NCBI GenBank assembly: GCA_947561585.1
Contig: CANNZV010003155.1
Location: 1-64,000, forward strand
Reading direction: 5' to 3'
DNA length: 64,000 nucleotides
DNA from: Caprella mutica
Lineage: Eukaryota > Arthropoda > Malacostraca > Amphipoda > Caprellidae
The notes below the pieces were generated by a model. The model did not search any database. It saw nothing but the letters and a program-made list of their open reading frames with translations, and was not told the origin of the DNA. The translations under genes were made by a program, and so were the position numbers. The stretch's first letter is position 1. Every line of letters starts with the position of its first letter. This document shows, piece after piece, positions 27,601-42,600 of the stretch.

Positions 27601-30600
27601 CTTTACTGTAAGCTCAATGACATAAAATTTCTTCGTTTTAAATGATAAATAACAGCTTTTATCTCTACAGACATCACGAAGAATCTCCTCTTCGATAAGG
27701 GATATTAACGCTATCAGAAAACCGAAAAAAACTGAAAGAACAGTGAAGAAGATATTGCTGTGGAATTCAGTGAGTATTACACACTATCTGTGAAAAGTAT
27801 GATTGGAAATGTATGAGGGAAGACTTGATGAAACTTAGCTCGCAATTATGAGGTGTCTCGGTCAATTGATTCCCGGTCATTTCATCCCTGGTCATTTTAT
27901 CCCCGTGCAATTTGATCCCCGGACAACTTCCTCCGTTTATGAGCCGGTTACTGGAGACAACAGAAGTTTATGGCAGTACGAATTCCCTAATAAATAAATT
28001 TATAGGTAGACACTCGTCATGTTGTTTTAGTCTGCCTGGTTCTAACAGCGAATGGCTTTTGCGATCCAGAGAGAGAATGTCTTCAGTATCCTCTCAACTC
28101 CTTCTTACGACATCACTTGAAACTTCCTAAAGGAATTTTATCTTCTGTGAGTTTTATATTCTTCATGTTGTAATGAAAAAATATCGTCCGAAAAGTAAAC
28201 CTTTCAAATATGAGAAGATAATCTTGAAATATATAATGTTATTTTTTAGAAATAATCAGAAAGAGTTAATCAAATATGATAACTGTAGTTTTATTAAAGG
28301 GTGGGTCAAAAAAAGCGGAACTCAACTTTGATTTGATATATCTCAGACACTACTAAAGTTATGTATTTTCTAAAATCACCATCGTGTTTGTCTACTTTAT
28401 TTACATAAATGGTGAAAAATTGAAATCTATTCATTGATCAATATTGATGCTATAGTGAATATAGTAAACGGTGTTATAAGTATGCTTGCGCACAAACATA
28501 AAGTTACGAAGATTGTTTTTAATTACAGAATAACTCTATAATATTTTATATTTATATCATATCATTAACATCCATTATAAAATATATATTTAATCTATAT
28601 TTCTTCCTCGCTATCTACCGAATCCCTCCACATGTCCTCCATTTCATCCGAATTATCTAATTCAATCCATCTTCTCATTGCTGCCATGACGATCTCTGTG
28701 CGACATTTGTTAACTGATGTCTTTCAACAATTGCACTAATGCAATAAACTATGCATATGAGGTGCCCCCAAGATCACTGGACATGACACCAGGTGATTTT
28801 TTATTTGGACATTAAAGAGTAAAGAGTACTCAACTCCACCTGCGAACTCAACCAACTTAAAGGAAAGAATAACGAGTGAAGTGAATTTACTCTAAGAAAA
28901 TTCTGCATCAATTAGAAGAGTTATGGCAGCAATGAGAACAAGGAGTGAATTATGTAAAGAAATGAAGGACATGTGTAAATATTAAGGAAGGAATTAAGAC
29001 TAAATATTTACTCAATAATGGTTTGTTAATGATATATTGTGAAGGATTGTTGTGTTAGGTATTTTTGTCAAAAAAAATTTAGTAAATTTTTCTGTTTCTG
29101 CGCAAGCATACTTATGACACCGTTTACTATAATCACTGTAGCATCCATATTGATGTATGAATAGTTTTGAATTTTTCATCATTTATGTAAAAAAAGTAGA
29201 GGAACAGAATGCTTATTTTAGAAAATTCATAACATTAGTAGTTTCTGAGATACATCAAATCAAAATTGGGTTTCCACTTTTTTTGACCTACCCTGTATAT
29301 AGTGGAATCATTTAACTTTATTCAGTTCAAGAAGACAAATTTCCTCAAATATCTTCATGTTCTTTTTCAGCATTTGTGTTCAGTTTTATATCAAAATTTA
29401 GATGAAATTAGAAATTTGAAATTATTTAACTTCATAACAACTGATACCAAAAGATGGGACCTCTGCCCATAATTTTGGTCATGATTGTAAAATATATATA
29501 GAGAATCTCATGAATAGATGTATGCTAGCGAAAAAATAACTGGCGGCACTATTATTAAGATATAAGGAAGTTGCAACATTAAAATATCATAATCTGAGAA
29601 TACTTCCCGCAGGAAAATTTTTTGACTTGACATGGAGTCACACGTTTGATTTTAAATAATTTAATGAATCTGCAATGAGTTCATTTTTTATGATTTTGTT
29701 TCAATTTTATTATGTAGATTGATAATTGAATGCATCTTTTTTTCGTCCAATAAAGCTTTACAGGCATCTCCCGCTCTTATTACGTCTTAGACTAATGACA
29801 AGTCAAATATGTGTGGGTCATGTCTCGCAATTATTTCACATGGTTTCATAATTTGATAAGTAGCTTTGGTAATCTGGCTGTTAGTTTTCAAATAAGCAGT
29901 TTTTGCCGTACCAATTACAAACATTATGATCATGCAGGTGAGATTAATTGAAAAGCATTTTAAGGTAATTGTAATATATTTACATAAAAGGAAATTCAAA
30001 TAATATAATGTCAGATATATTATATATGTACTATATATAGCATCAATATTTCGAAGTAGACTTTCTTTTTTGCAGAACTGCTCCCATTATTATTACACTT
30101 TCGTCTGGATGCAATAATTATTTGCATTGTATTTAGCTTTCTCATATAATAATGGAATTTTTGAACCCTGAAAAATGTTTAATTTGTTATTACTTTGAAT
30201 ACCAAAATATAATGTAGGGTAAAGTAACCAGTGATATATTTATATTTAGTATTAACCAAAATAATTTGGATCCATTATAGAATACCCAATGTTACCCATC
30301 ATTACTTTTCTTTTTTCTCCGTGTGTGGCTCTAAACCAGCTAGGCTTCATAGAGTATGGACTAGGAATCGTTCGGAAACTTCTAATATTTGAAATAATCA
30401 CTAAAATTAACAAAGGAAATAGTTATAAAAGAAATCGTTAATATATCAACGATATCTGTCACAATATGAAACCTGGAACATAATAGGTTTCTAAAGTGGA
30501 TTCCGTAAGCAGAATTTTACTTTACTTTGAAAAAACTCGTATTTTCATTGATACTACTTACACATTTTAGTTTTTTTTTTACAAGAAACTGAAATGTGCT

Positions 30601-33600
30601 TTATTACATCCACTAATTTGTTATACTGCACAGAGTACACTTCATGATTGATTAATGACCTGGCAGGGGGTCGGGCGGAACGACCCCTAAATACATATTT
30701 CGAATATTTCCCGTTTCCATGATATTTCCATTTATTACTTCAATACCACCGCCCCCATTCCCCAGGGTCAAGTAATTAAACATTAATGAAGTGTGCAGCA
30801 CAACAAACTAGCGGGTATAACAAATTACATTACAATTTCATGAAAAAAAATTTAGAATGTTCGAGTAATTTTAATGAAACACGAGTTTTTTATAGTTCTC
30901 AATCCTTCAGTAATACATAAGGAATAAATTACTTCTAACCCTCATATCCTCACATCAAAAAACGTGCATGATTTTCAGATTCTGTGAACAAACGTATATA
31001 AGAAAAAATTAATTTAAATTGAATTTGATGGTAATCATCAAATGGGAAAGATTCTATAATAAAGCACGTGAAGTATTATGTTGATTGGCAATCCAACTTC
31101 AATTCTATCCAGGATATGGCATAGAGAAAAGCATCGCTGACTTACGTACATTAGTGTATGGTTCTAATTTATGACCATCTTTCAAGGAAAATCTTTTATC
31201 TTTCATGTAAAATTATCTATAAACACGTGTAATGACGTCAACCTATGACTGATATTCCGAATGCTGAGCCCCGGTTCTGATTGATTAAATATGAGCCCTT
31301 AATGGGCACTGGCAGCACGTAGATTTGCTACAAATTTTCTCTCACTATCTCACTTGGTTATGATGAAGACGGCTAATAAAATTGTCTACATGATTTACAG
31401 TTTTTTCAAAGTAAAACCATGATGCTAAAGTACCTCGGAACTAAACATTTTGAAAAGTACTGCGAGGTGAAAGACTGCACCGTTGTTACTCACGATGATA
31501 ACAAATACCCACTGGAAGAAATAGATGCCCTGGTGTACCATGCTTGGAGTGAAAAGCTATCACTTCCCAGAGTAAGGCAAGTATTTTTTAAACAAACATG
31601 TCGGGATATATAATTTAATCTCCCTAACTCACCATTTCATTTCAATCAGGTCTCCACACACACGTTACGTATTTTTCTTGACGGAGTCTCCAGACACTCT
31701 ACATCAAAAAACTAATCTCAGCAGTTCCATATATAACAATATATTCAACCTAACTATGACCCACAGGAGGGATGCAGATATGACTTTGTCGTGAGTACCG
31801 GAACGTGTATGATGATTATGCAACAGCGCAATTATTAAAAGACGTAAGAGGTAGCCTCACGCACTGAGTGTATATAAAAATGGGGGTAGCATATAGCGGG
31901 TATGTGGTCAGTTCACCGCCCACAATTCACCGCTGGAAGGTTCACTGCACTAACTTCACCGTGTGGTAAATTCATTGCAACTCAATTCACTGCGATATAG
32001 ATTAACCGCAAAAAAACAATTTATTCAAATATAACAAAATACAACAATTTTATAATAAATTAATTAACAAAATATAGATTTGTTTAACCGGGAACCCTTT
32101 CGTGTCAAATGGGCTAAGATGTCCCACTAGTAATATGCATATATGTACAATTGGGACAATAAGTCCCAGAATATTGCCACTACAAAGGTTTAGTCGGCAC
32201 AGGATGATGCGATAGGCATAGGCAAGTACTTAAAAATATAGTGGAACAATGTTCATAGACTATAACAGGTTAATCGAATAGAAATAGTACGACAACTTCA
32301 AAATAATACTAAGAGCTGCATCCACAAATTTTTAGATATTTTTTTCTTTGTTTAAAGTGCTATCTAAATAATTCTTCCTACATAATAATTAGTTATTAGG
32401 TATTACATTTTTGAATAGAATATACTTTTTTTTCATTTCAGAGAACCTAGGTAGTCATAATTTATTATTTAACAAAGGTTAAGTTTCGTCATCTCTGAAA
32501 TTAAAAAATAAATTATAACTGATTTTTTTTTTTATAGACAATATTTTTTCATTAAAAACAAGAAGGATAAAATCTTTACAATGAGAAAATTTGTTCAGGA
32601 ACTACGAGTGAGGGGTTCAGTTCCCTGAAAGGGTGGACCCGACCCTCTACAACCTCTCCTTCGCAGCTGAGAGGATGCTGAAGGCATTCCCTCTCTGGAT
32701 CGCAAGAGCCATTCGCTGTTGAAACCAGGCAGACTCCCTTGGATCATTCATTGTCTCAACAAGGCGTCTACCTATTTACTTCATGATTAAGGAGGTCGTA
32801 CTACCGTAAGGTCCTGTGGTCTCTATAGCAATTAGCTTAAATATGTATGCATCTCCAAGGGCGGAGTATTTCTGACGCTTACGGTTCTCCGCAGCCCCGG
32901 CAGCTGATCTGGCCTCAACTGCGGAATCATTGAGGTGTGTCTCGGCAAATGTGTCGACACACGTGCAATCCCAAATCAGACTCTTTCCATTCATGTAAGG
33001 AAACACAGTAATACCATCTAGGCATTTACCATCACCTCTGTCAAGCCCAGGAGGCTCAAGTACTGAAGGGAGTCCTGCTCTCTGCAAAGCTCGTTTTACC
33101 ACATCATTCATTGCTGCATGTCTTGGGTGACGCCCAGAACTGTATTTACAAGACAGGTCTTGCAGTCCTCTAACATCTATCCCACTACCACAGCGGCAAG
33201 AATGAGGTTCACAAACTCTGGCACCAACTCTGAGAGCAATGGTTACCCTCAGGACCTCTGGATCGAGCTGTGTATCCAATGACGGTATAGGAATCGCGTT
33301 CGACCACACTCCAGTTTCTTTAAGAGATGCAGATAGCAGTCGTGCCCTTGCCATCTGATCAGCTCTAGCCAACAGACTCTCCATTAATGAATGAGCCCGT
33401 GATGTATCCGATTCTTTTTGACTGGACTCATGGACTGGTACCGGGAGACCAGCCTGTAAACCCTCATGTCCCAACTGCATCCGTAAGCTCTCCGGTATCG
33501 ACTACATTAATATTAGAAAGAATAGTTTCAACCAAATCACTCACAGAATACATTGAAAATACAAAAGCAGGTAAGCCAATATCCCCAGCTCTCCTACAGC

Positions 33601-36600
33601 CCAGTCCACCAACGCCAACCGGTAAAGTTGCCTGAACCCAAGAATCAGCTGACATCTCTACATTGGTCACATTGGCAACGGCAGATCTAAGTGATTCATC
33701 AAAACAGCTAAGTTCGACTACGTGCTTCCCAGGTAACAAAAAATTATCACCGGGATATTCCGGGGAAATTCCCTGCGATTATTCCCTCGATATCCCCATC
33801 GTTATCGAGAGGATGTCCTATTTTGACGTTTTAGCGATATGGAGATATCCCCAAATGATATCGAGGGAATAATGATGGGATTTAAATATATTATCCTTGG
33901 AATATTCCCTCGATTACAAGGGAAGGGCAAGACCGAAATTATTACTCCCTCTATAACAAGGGAATAAATTTGAGATAATCATGATAATGAAGGGATATTC
34001 CCTCCATTCCGAGGGGATCAAATAGGAATATTCCTTGAATATTCCCTGGATATCTAGAATGGTGGAAGGATATAAAAATAAGAATACCAAAATTAATATT
34101 TCCTAGCATATACAGCATTTGTATTATCAGGGAAAAAATAAACGAGGTCACTTTAAATTTTAGATGCAAAAACCGTGGAGTTTTCAGTCAAAATTTTGAG
34201 ATTTGACAACGTTGCATAGGTTAAGCTCCGCCTTCTTGTAGTATTGAGTAAAGATGCCAATTAATTTCGATTAAGATACCAATTAGTGAATTATTTTGAA
34301 GGTATAGATGGTTGGTGGCATTAAATCTTACTGTTTTACAATTAGCTTTACATTTCTTTTAAAATGGATTATAATTATTGATTTGCGTTCTTCAGTAATA
34401 ATTAGAGTATTTTCACTATTTTGTTTTGAGTATTTTCACTATTTTGTTTTGGTCACTTATATCAAATAAGTATAAGAATGTTAAAGCCAAATAAATAATT
34501 ACTAATAATTATTTACCTGAACTCATGGAAGTACTAGTAAGCCTGAACTACATATAGCGATAGGAAAGTTTGGGACATTTTGGTTGGTATTATTGAAACA
34601 TGTGGGGGTTCCGAATGGAATCACACTAATATATCATAATTATTCTCGAAACTTGAAATCTTCCTCGTTTATAATTTAAGATAGGACATGCCATGACATT
34701 TCCATATATCCCCACAGATAGTACTCTATCAGTACCATTCATCAATATGTTGCGAGACTCAGGTGAATTATTCAGTATACTGTATAATTTACTGAATATA
34801 AGAAATTTTAGACATATGAATAACCTAATCGACGATAATGGTAACAATGTTAGGCATCAATATAAGTTAACCCAATGAGATGGGGGAGAATTAAGGGGTA
34901 CGCGACGTTTCACAAACACCCCCCCCCCCCCGCCCTCGCCCCCATCTCTCACCCATTACCATAGTTTTTTGCTATATAGACCTAATATAGTCAGTCCTGT
35001 TTCATATATTTTTTAAAAGTTTATATTCATTATTTTATTTATGCTAGATTTAATTATCCCCATTTCAATCACTCCGTGATGGTGAAAGAAAAAATGAGTC
35101 TGTGATGTTTATTTATTGTATGATATTTGAATTATATTTGAAATAAAATAGTGATACCATATACCTCTTTGATAATAATAATAATAGTAAGAGGCCGTGA
35201 GGGCATATTTCTCCTTGCATGTTAACCATTTCGGTCATACATGCTAATACCTCTTAGATCTCGATTACTTTCTGCGATAAGGTAAGTTGCGGATTATTGG
35301 ACGGTTTTACATCTTTGATATTACCAGAAAATGTATATAATTTAAGTTAAATAATTTTAATTTTATACTTATTTGTATTTTGATCGAAGAATTGGAACCA
35401 TCCGATAATTTGTAACTTGCAGCTAATATTTAACATATTTTATTTAACTATTCCTAACTCTGTAATCAAATTAGATTTTTCAACTGTAATTAAGTTAAAA
35501 TCAAATGATATAGGCAGCAGAGTTCACCATCAAAAAATGAATGGTGCCTCTCTAACGGATGTATCTTATAAGGATGCTACCTATTTCAATTTTTATTAAT
35601 TTCAGTAACTAAAAACTTATCATAATTAGGAGGTTTGACCTCTGCTTGGATAAAAGGCCATATCGCTGACGTCAAATGGAAAGGAACTCGAAGAAGCAGT
35701 CAGAAAAGAAAATGGTTCAATGATCATTGAACAATGTCACCGACAAATGCTCAGAGATGCAGAACGTGAATATGCAGTCATTTACCAAGAGATTTGTAGG
35801 AAAAAGACACAAGCACCAGTATCTCCATTCACAGACGGAATATGAAAATGAAAAGGTTATGGAAAATTAATCCTACATACCAGAAAAATCTAAAACCTCT
35901 TAGTTGGAGAGCATGACTCTAGCGCTATTCTCTAAAACTGCAACTAGTGTTAAAGAAATAATAAGCATGGTAAATATAAAAAAGATAATCCATATTACAA
36001 TAGTTCAGAGTTCAAAGAGGCCACCTCTTTCCCTAACATTCAACACAGACAGTTCAAAATAGAACCCCTGAGGGAAATTATTCATTTAACACCTTCAAAA
36101 ACTTCATCATCGATGAAGGGTAAAAATTTATTTTCTAATGAATAAGATTTAAACTTAGAAACTCAAATTGACTGACTGATTCAGAAGTATTGTAAATCTA
36201 AACTAATACATACAATATAAAAGTAAATAAATATTAACTTTTTGGCCGAACTTTTTTTGTGTGTTAATTGAGGGGGTATGGTCATGAGCCACCCCCCACC
36301 CCCAGACTGAAGCATCCTCCCCTCCCGGTCATGAGCCTACCCGGACTTAAGCCTCCGGTCATGAGACCCCCTGGGACATATGCCCCCCCCCCGGGTATCG
36401 TGCCCCCTCACCCTGTTTTTTAATATTTATTTACCTAGTTGAGCTACTTTGATAGAAATAACTGGGAGTAGCTAATAATGTAGTTTGTTGTATACGCTAG
36501 TTTGTTTTACTGCACACTTCATGATTTTTTATTTAACTGGCAGGGGGTTCGGGATGACGCCCCTGATATACATATACTTTATGTTAAATCAGTAATAAAC

Positions 36601-39600
36601 TTCATAAGTGTCGGACTACTGGACAATTGTTGCGTCTGACCAACTTGGTATCGGACTAATGGGGCGTCGGACTAATGAACAGTAATCTTGTTTTCCTCAG
36701 TTATTTTAGGAATCCTTATTTACCTAGTTAAACAAATGAAGAGCTACTCAGATAGAAATAACTGAGAGTATCCCTAAATAGGTAGCTACTCTCAGTTATC
36801 TCTATCTAGGTAGCTACTCTCAGTTATACATATCTAAGTAGCTATTCATTTGCCCAACTAGGTTAATATGGATTGAAAAATAGGGGGGGGGGGCTCGTGA
36901 TCGGGGGGGGGGGAACTAAGTCCAGGGTGATTATGACCTACACCCGTTCCTTAAGCGGTGAAAAAATTCATCACCGCTCGTCACCGTTCACAGAAGTTGG
37001 TCCTTGTTAAAGCACAGTCATATATGCTCGGCCACCGCTTATGTTCCCTTACCGCTCCGACGGTTTTGAGCTTTTCAAAATGTTGCAAGGGTTGAGGAGC
37101 GGTAGTTTTACTCTCTGCAAAGGTCGCTACCTCTAAAATACCGCCCAGCCAAAGTTTGGCACCGCTAGAAGCAAGTTCGTGAACGCTTTATTCCGCTAGG
37201 CCAATGCTTCCCCACCTTTGCCCGGGAGGTGATTAAACGTTGACAAGCTTTGGCAGAGCGTTGTTATTTTTTTTATGAGTTTGTGCATCGAAATTATGTA
37301 TCAAAATATAAAATGTAGGTGGTGCCATAGCGGTGAACCGCTGAAGCCGTCGTTGACATAGAGTTGGCTTAACGGTAGGAAGCGGCAGCGAGCGTTGGTT
37401 TGGCAGTATGGAGCTATGCGACCTCCTTACCAACAACAAACCAAAGTTCATCACTGCAATGAATCTTTGCTTCATTTTCTGAGACCATTTCTGAAAACTC
37501 GTGTCCGTGATTCAAATGTTTTCAACTGCCTTACCAAAGTTTATGCAACATTTAATCACCACCCGGGCAATGCTGGTGTAGTAGCGGTGGTCAAGCATTT
37601 GAGATTTACGTATTTGCGTCTATAATGGTTCCAAAATTTGATTGGATTTTGTTGCGGTGGGGAAATTTGCGGAGTGGAAAGTTACTGCTTCTCAACGCTC
37701 GTAATATTTTTTGTAGTTCAAAACTTTCGGATCGGTAAGTGTGAACATAAGCGGTGGTCAAGCGTATACGGCGTTGCCTGAAGAGGGGCCAACTTCTGGT
37801 CAGCGTTAACAATTTTTTGTCCCTGCTACAGGAACACTCTAGCAAAGTTCCTCCGGTGTGTCAGTCCTTCAAATGATGAGCATCAACTATCGATTGACAT
37901 CAAAAACTATCAGAATTTCTGATAAATTTTATCCACTCAGCTCCGTAACCAAAAGCAGTATACCGCTTTACCAACTTTAAACTTCGCCGAGCCAACGCCC
38001 ATATTCGTAGAACACCGTTCTATCAACGCTCGTGTTACCAAGATTGGTTTTCCAATCATGGTAACGAGCGTTATCGGAATTGCTTTTAATCGCCCTTCGT
38101 TCAAAAAGGAAATTAGCAATTTCTCATGCTATACCACATATACTGGAATTATTTTGTTCCAGTGCTTCAGATATTTTCTATTTGATTAAGATCAGCAATT
38201 AGTGGTGTTAATCAGTCCCCATCGAAAGTCTCATGAAGATTTCGACAGCTGTTGCATGCTCTCCAATGAGGAGAGCAATATTATGCAAAGTAATAAGTAA
38301 TAAAATAAAAGATTAACAGAATGATAGTGAAAAAATGAGAAAGAAACAATATGGCTCATCAATAATTAGTTTGGGTGACTAAATATCAACACATGACTAG
38401 GGTTGTGACAATATGCGTTTAAAATCATAGATCCAGGAAATAGTATGGACGGAATGAATGAAAGACTATTTAATCATTCTAAATCGGCGGTATACAGTAC
38501 CCGATACCATTTCATTTCGTTTCCTCTATGATATTCTTAAGATCTATTATTGTATCTGCATATTGTCACAACCCTACACATGACCAACGAGATGATGTGC
38601 ACTCGTAGTAGAGCGCATACCTTCGTCACCACATATAACCTTGACCACCCAATAATTTGACTTGAGTTAGAAATGAACTTAATCTTTTGTCGTTCACTCA
38701 CAAAATCTGATCAAATGGTTCCTGGTTATTGACCAATAAATGGTCAATACCAAAATTCAGGGAATTGGTTGAATAATATTTGAGTTATACATGACCTTGA
38801 CCTTTGACCCGATCTCTCCCAAAATCTAATCAAACTTAATTCATGGTACAGAAGGGACCGAGGATATAGGGAGGACTACAATTCGAGCAAATTCAACATA
38901 ATCTAGATCATTGAAAAAATTGTTTATCTATTCAAATTATTGAATGGCAAAAGAAGGCAAAAATAACACAAAATGAAGGGAGCGGCAATTTATACTAGTT
39001 ATGTTTTCAGAAAAAAATATCTATAACTTTTCAAAATACTTTCATTTTAATTTCTTTTATTATGTAAAATTGAAGACTCCATTAAATCTATCTTGAAAAG
39101 AGAGGTAGAAGTCTGCAATCGAACTGTGGATACGTTCTCTTGGTTCTTAACTCCAGCAATCAAATTAAAGTATTTATCATTAGCTTCTCCTTTCTACCAC
39201 GTTAAAATAAAAATATTGCCAACACTACTTTCCGTTATGGAAGATGGTGTTATATAGGGATATACTATTCAATGCAAGGATTTAGATATAGCTTACAAGT
39301 TTAACTATTACACAGTTCATGCAAATGAATGTGTTATTAAGCAATGAATATGTAAGCTAGTTTTAGGAGTTAGTAAATTTCTCTTTGGCAATGCATTGCT
39401 AGCCTAGGTGTGGCTTTACCTATACCCATAGTATATATTCTACTATTTATCTTTTTTTTTCGTTATAAAAATTATTAAAATATTTGAACAAAAGCCAATT
39501 TATCCAAATCAGCCTTTCCATTAATCGGGGATATTATAGAAATTGCATAATGAACTAACTATATACATTAAAAGTTGAACTAAGTTAAATACGCAACAGC

Positions 39601-42600
39601 TGATGTGACACAGCAGCCGATAGCTAATTACAAAAAGATGCTCTATAATAGATATGAATTTTGAACTGCTATTGTCGAAAATTGAAAATCTTCTCTTACT
39701 AGTTATCAGCTACTGTGTCATATTGGCTATTGTGTATTTACCTTAGTTCTTGCCCTTCAAAAAAATTCAATTTATCCTTCATACTCGCATATTAAGATAG
39801 AACTGTTGCAAATAATAATTCAATGATATTAGTTTTGATCTTATTAACTGATAGTATGGAATGGCTAGTTTTGAGATTTGACAACGTTGCATAGGTTAAG
39901 CTCCGCCTTCTTGTAGTATTGAGTAAAGATGCCAATTAATTTCGATTAAGATACCAATTAGTGAATTATTTTGAAGGTATAGATGGTTGGTGGCATTAAA
40001 TCTTACTGTTTTACAATTAGCTTTACATTTCTTTTAAAATGGATTATAATTATTGATTTGCGTTCTTCAGTAATAATTAGAGTATTTTCACTATTTTGTT
40101 TTGAGTATTTTCACTATTTTGTTTTGGTCACTTAATATCAAATAAGTATAAGAATGTTAAAGCCAAATAAATAATTACTAATAATTATTTACCTGAACTC
40201 ATGGAAGTACTAGTAAGCCTGAACTACATATAGCGATAGGAAAGTTTGGGACATTTTGGTTGGTATTATTGAAACATGTGGGGGTTCCGAATGGAATCAC
40301 ACTAATATATCATAATTATTCTCGAAACTTGAAATCTTCCTCGTTTATAATTTAAGATAGGACATGCCATGACATTTCCATATATCCCCACAGATAGTAC
40401 TCTATCAGTACCATTCATCAATATGTTGTGAGACTCAGGTGAATTATTCAGTATACTGTATAATTTACTGAATATAAGAAATTTTAGACATATGAATAAC
40501 CTAATCGACGATAATGGTAACAATGTTAGGCATCAATATAAGTTAACCCAATGAGATGGGGGAGAATTAAGGGGTACGCGACGTTTCACAAACACCCCCC
40601 CCCCCCGCCCTCGCCCCCATCTCTCACCCATTACCATAGTTTTTTGCTATATAGACCTAATATAGTCAGTCCTGTTTCATATATTTTTTAAAAGTTTATA
40701 TTCATTATTTTATTTATGCTAGATTTAATTATCCCCATTTCAATCACTCCGTGATGGTGGAAGAAAAAATGAGTCTGTGATGTTTATTTATTGTATGATA
40801 TTTGAATTATATTTGAAATAAAATAGTGATACCATATACCTCTTTGATAATAATAATAATAGTAAGAGGCCGTGAGGGCATATTTCTCCTTGCATGTTAA
40901 CCATTTCGGTCATACATGCTAATACCTCTTAGATCTCGATTACTTTCTGCGATAAGGTAAGTTGCGGATTATTGGACGGTTTTACATCTTTGATATTACC
41001 AGAAAATGTATATAATTTAAGTTAAATAATTTTAATTTTATACTTATTTGTATTTTGATCGAAGAATTGGAACCATCCGATAATTTGTAACTTGCAGCTA
41101 ATATTTAACATATTTTATTTAACTATTCCTAACTCTGTAATCAAATTAGATTTTTCAACTGTAATTAAGTTAAAATCAAATGATATAGGCAGCAGAGTTC
41201 ACCATCAAAAAATGAATGGTGCCTCTCTAACGGATGTATCTTATAAGGATGCTACCTATTTCAATTTTTATTAATTTCAGTAACTAAAAACTTATCATAA
41301 TTAGGAGGTTTGACCTCTGCTTGGATAAAAGGCCATATCGCTGACGTCAAATGGAAAGGAACTCGAAGAAGCAGTCAGAAAAGAAAATGGTTCAATGATC
41401 ATTGAACAATGTCACCGACAAATGCTCAGAGATGCAGAACGTGAATATGCAGTCATTTACCAAGAGATTTGTAGGAAAAAGACACAAGCACCAGTATCTC
41501 CATTCACAGACGGAATATGAAAATGAAAAGGTTATGGAAAATTAATCCTACATACCAGAAAAATCTAAAACCTCTTAGTTGGAGAGCATGACTCTAGCGC
41601 TATTCTCTAAAACTGCAACTAGTGTTAAAGAAATAATAAGCATGGTAAATATAAAAAAGATAATCCATATTACAATAGTTCAGAGTTCAAAGAGGCCACC
41701 TCTTTCCCTAACATTCAACACAGACAGTTCAAAATAGAACCCCTGAGGGAAATTATTCATTTAACACCTTCAAAAACTTCATCATCGATGAAGGGTAAAA
41801 ATTTATTTTCTAATGAATAAGATTTAAACTTAGAAACTCAAATTGACTGACTGATTCAGAAGTATTGTAAATCTAAACTAATACATACAATATAAAAGTA
41901 AATAAATATTAACTTTTTGGCCGAACTTTTTTTGTGTGTTAATTGAGGGGGTATGGTCATGAGCCACCCCCCACCCCCAGACTGAAGCATCCTCCCCTCC
42001 CGGTCATGAGCCTACCCGGACTTAAGCCTCCGGTCATGAGACCCCCTGGGACATATGCCCCCCCCCCCCCGGGTATCGTGCCCCCTCACCCTGTTTTTTA
42101 ATATTTATTTACCTAGTTGAGCTACTTTGATAGAAATAACTGGGAGTAGCTAATAATGTAGTTTGTTGTATACGCTAGTTTGTTTTACTGCACACTTCAT
42201 GATTTTTTATTTAACTGGCAGGGGGTTCGGGATGACGCCCCTGATATACATATACTTTATGTTAAATCAGTAATAAACTTCATAAGTGTCGGATTACTGG
42301 ACAATTGTTGCGTCTGACCAACTTGGTATCGGACTAATGGGGCGTCGGACTAATGAACAGTAATCTTGTTTTCCTCAGTTATTTTAGGAATCCTTATTTA
42401 CCTAGTTAAACAAATGAAGAGCTACTCAGATAGAAATAACTGAGAGTATCCCTAAATAGGTAGCTACTCTCAGTTATCTCTATCTAGGTAGCTACTCTCA
42501 GTTATACATATCTAAGTAGCTATTCATTTGCCCAACTAGGTTAATATGGATTGAAAAATAGGGGGGGGGGGCTCGTGATCGGGGGGGGGGGGAACTAAGT

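Noticed and set aside
31572..31573. GT dinucleotide as donor of intron 4
   Set aside because: It would put exon 5 out of frame with early stops; the GC donor 5 bp later keeps the conserved protein.
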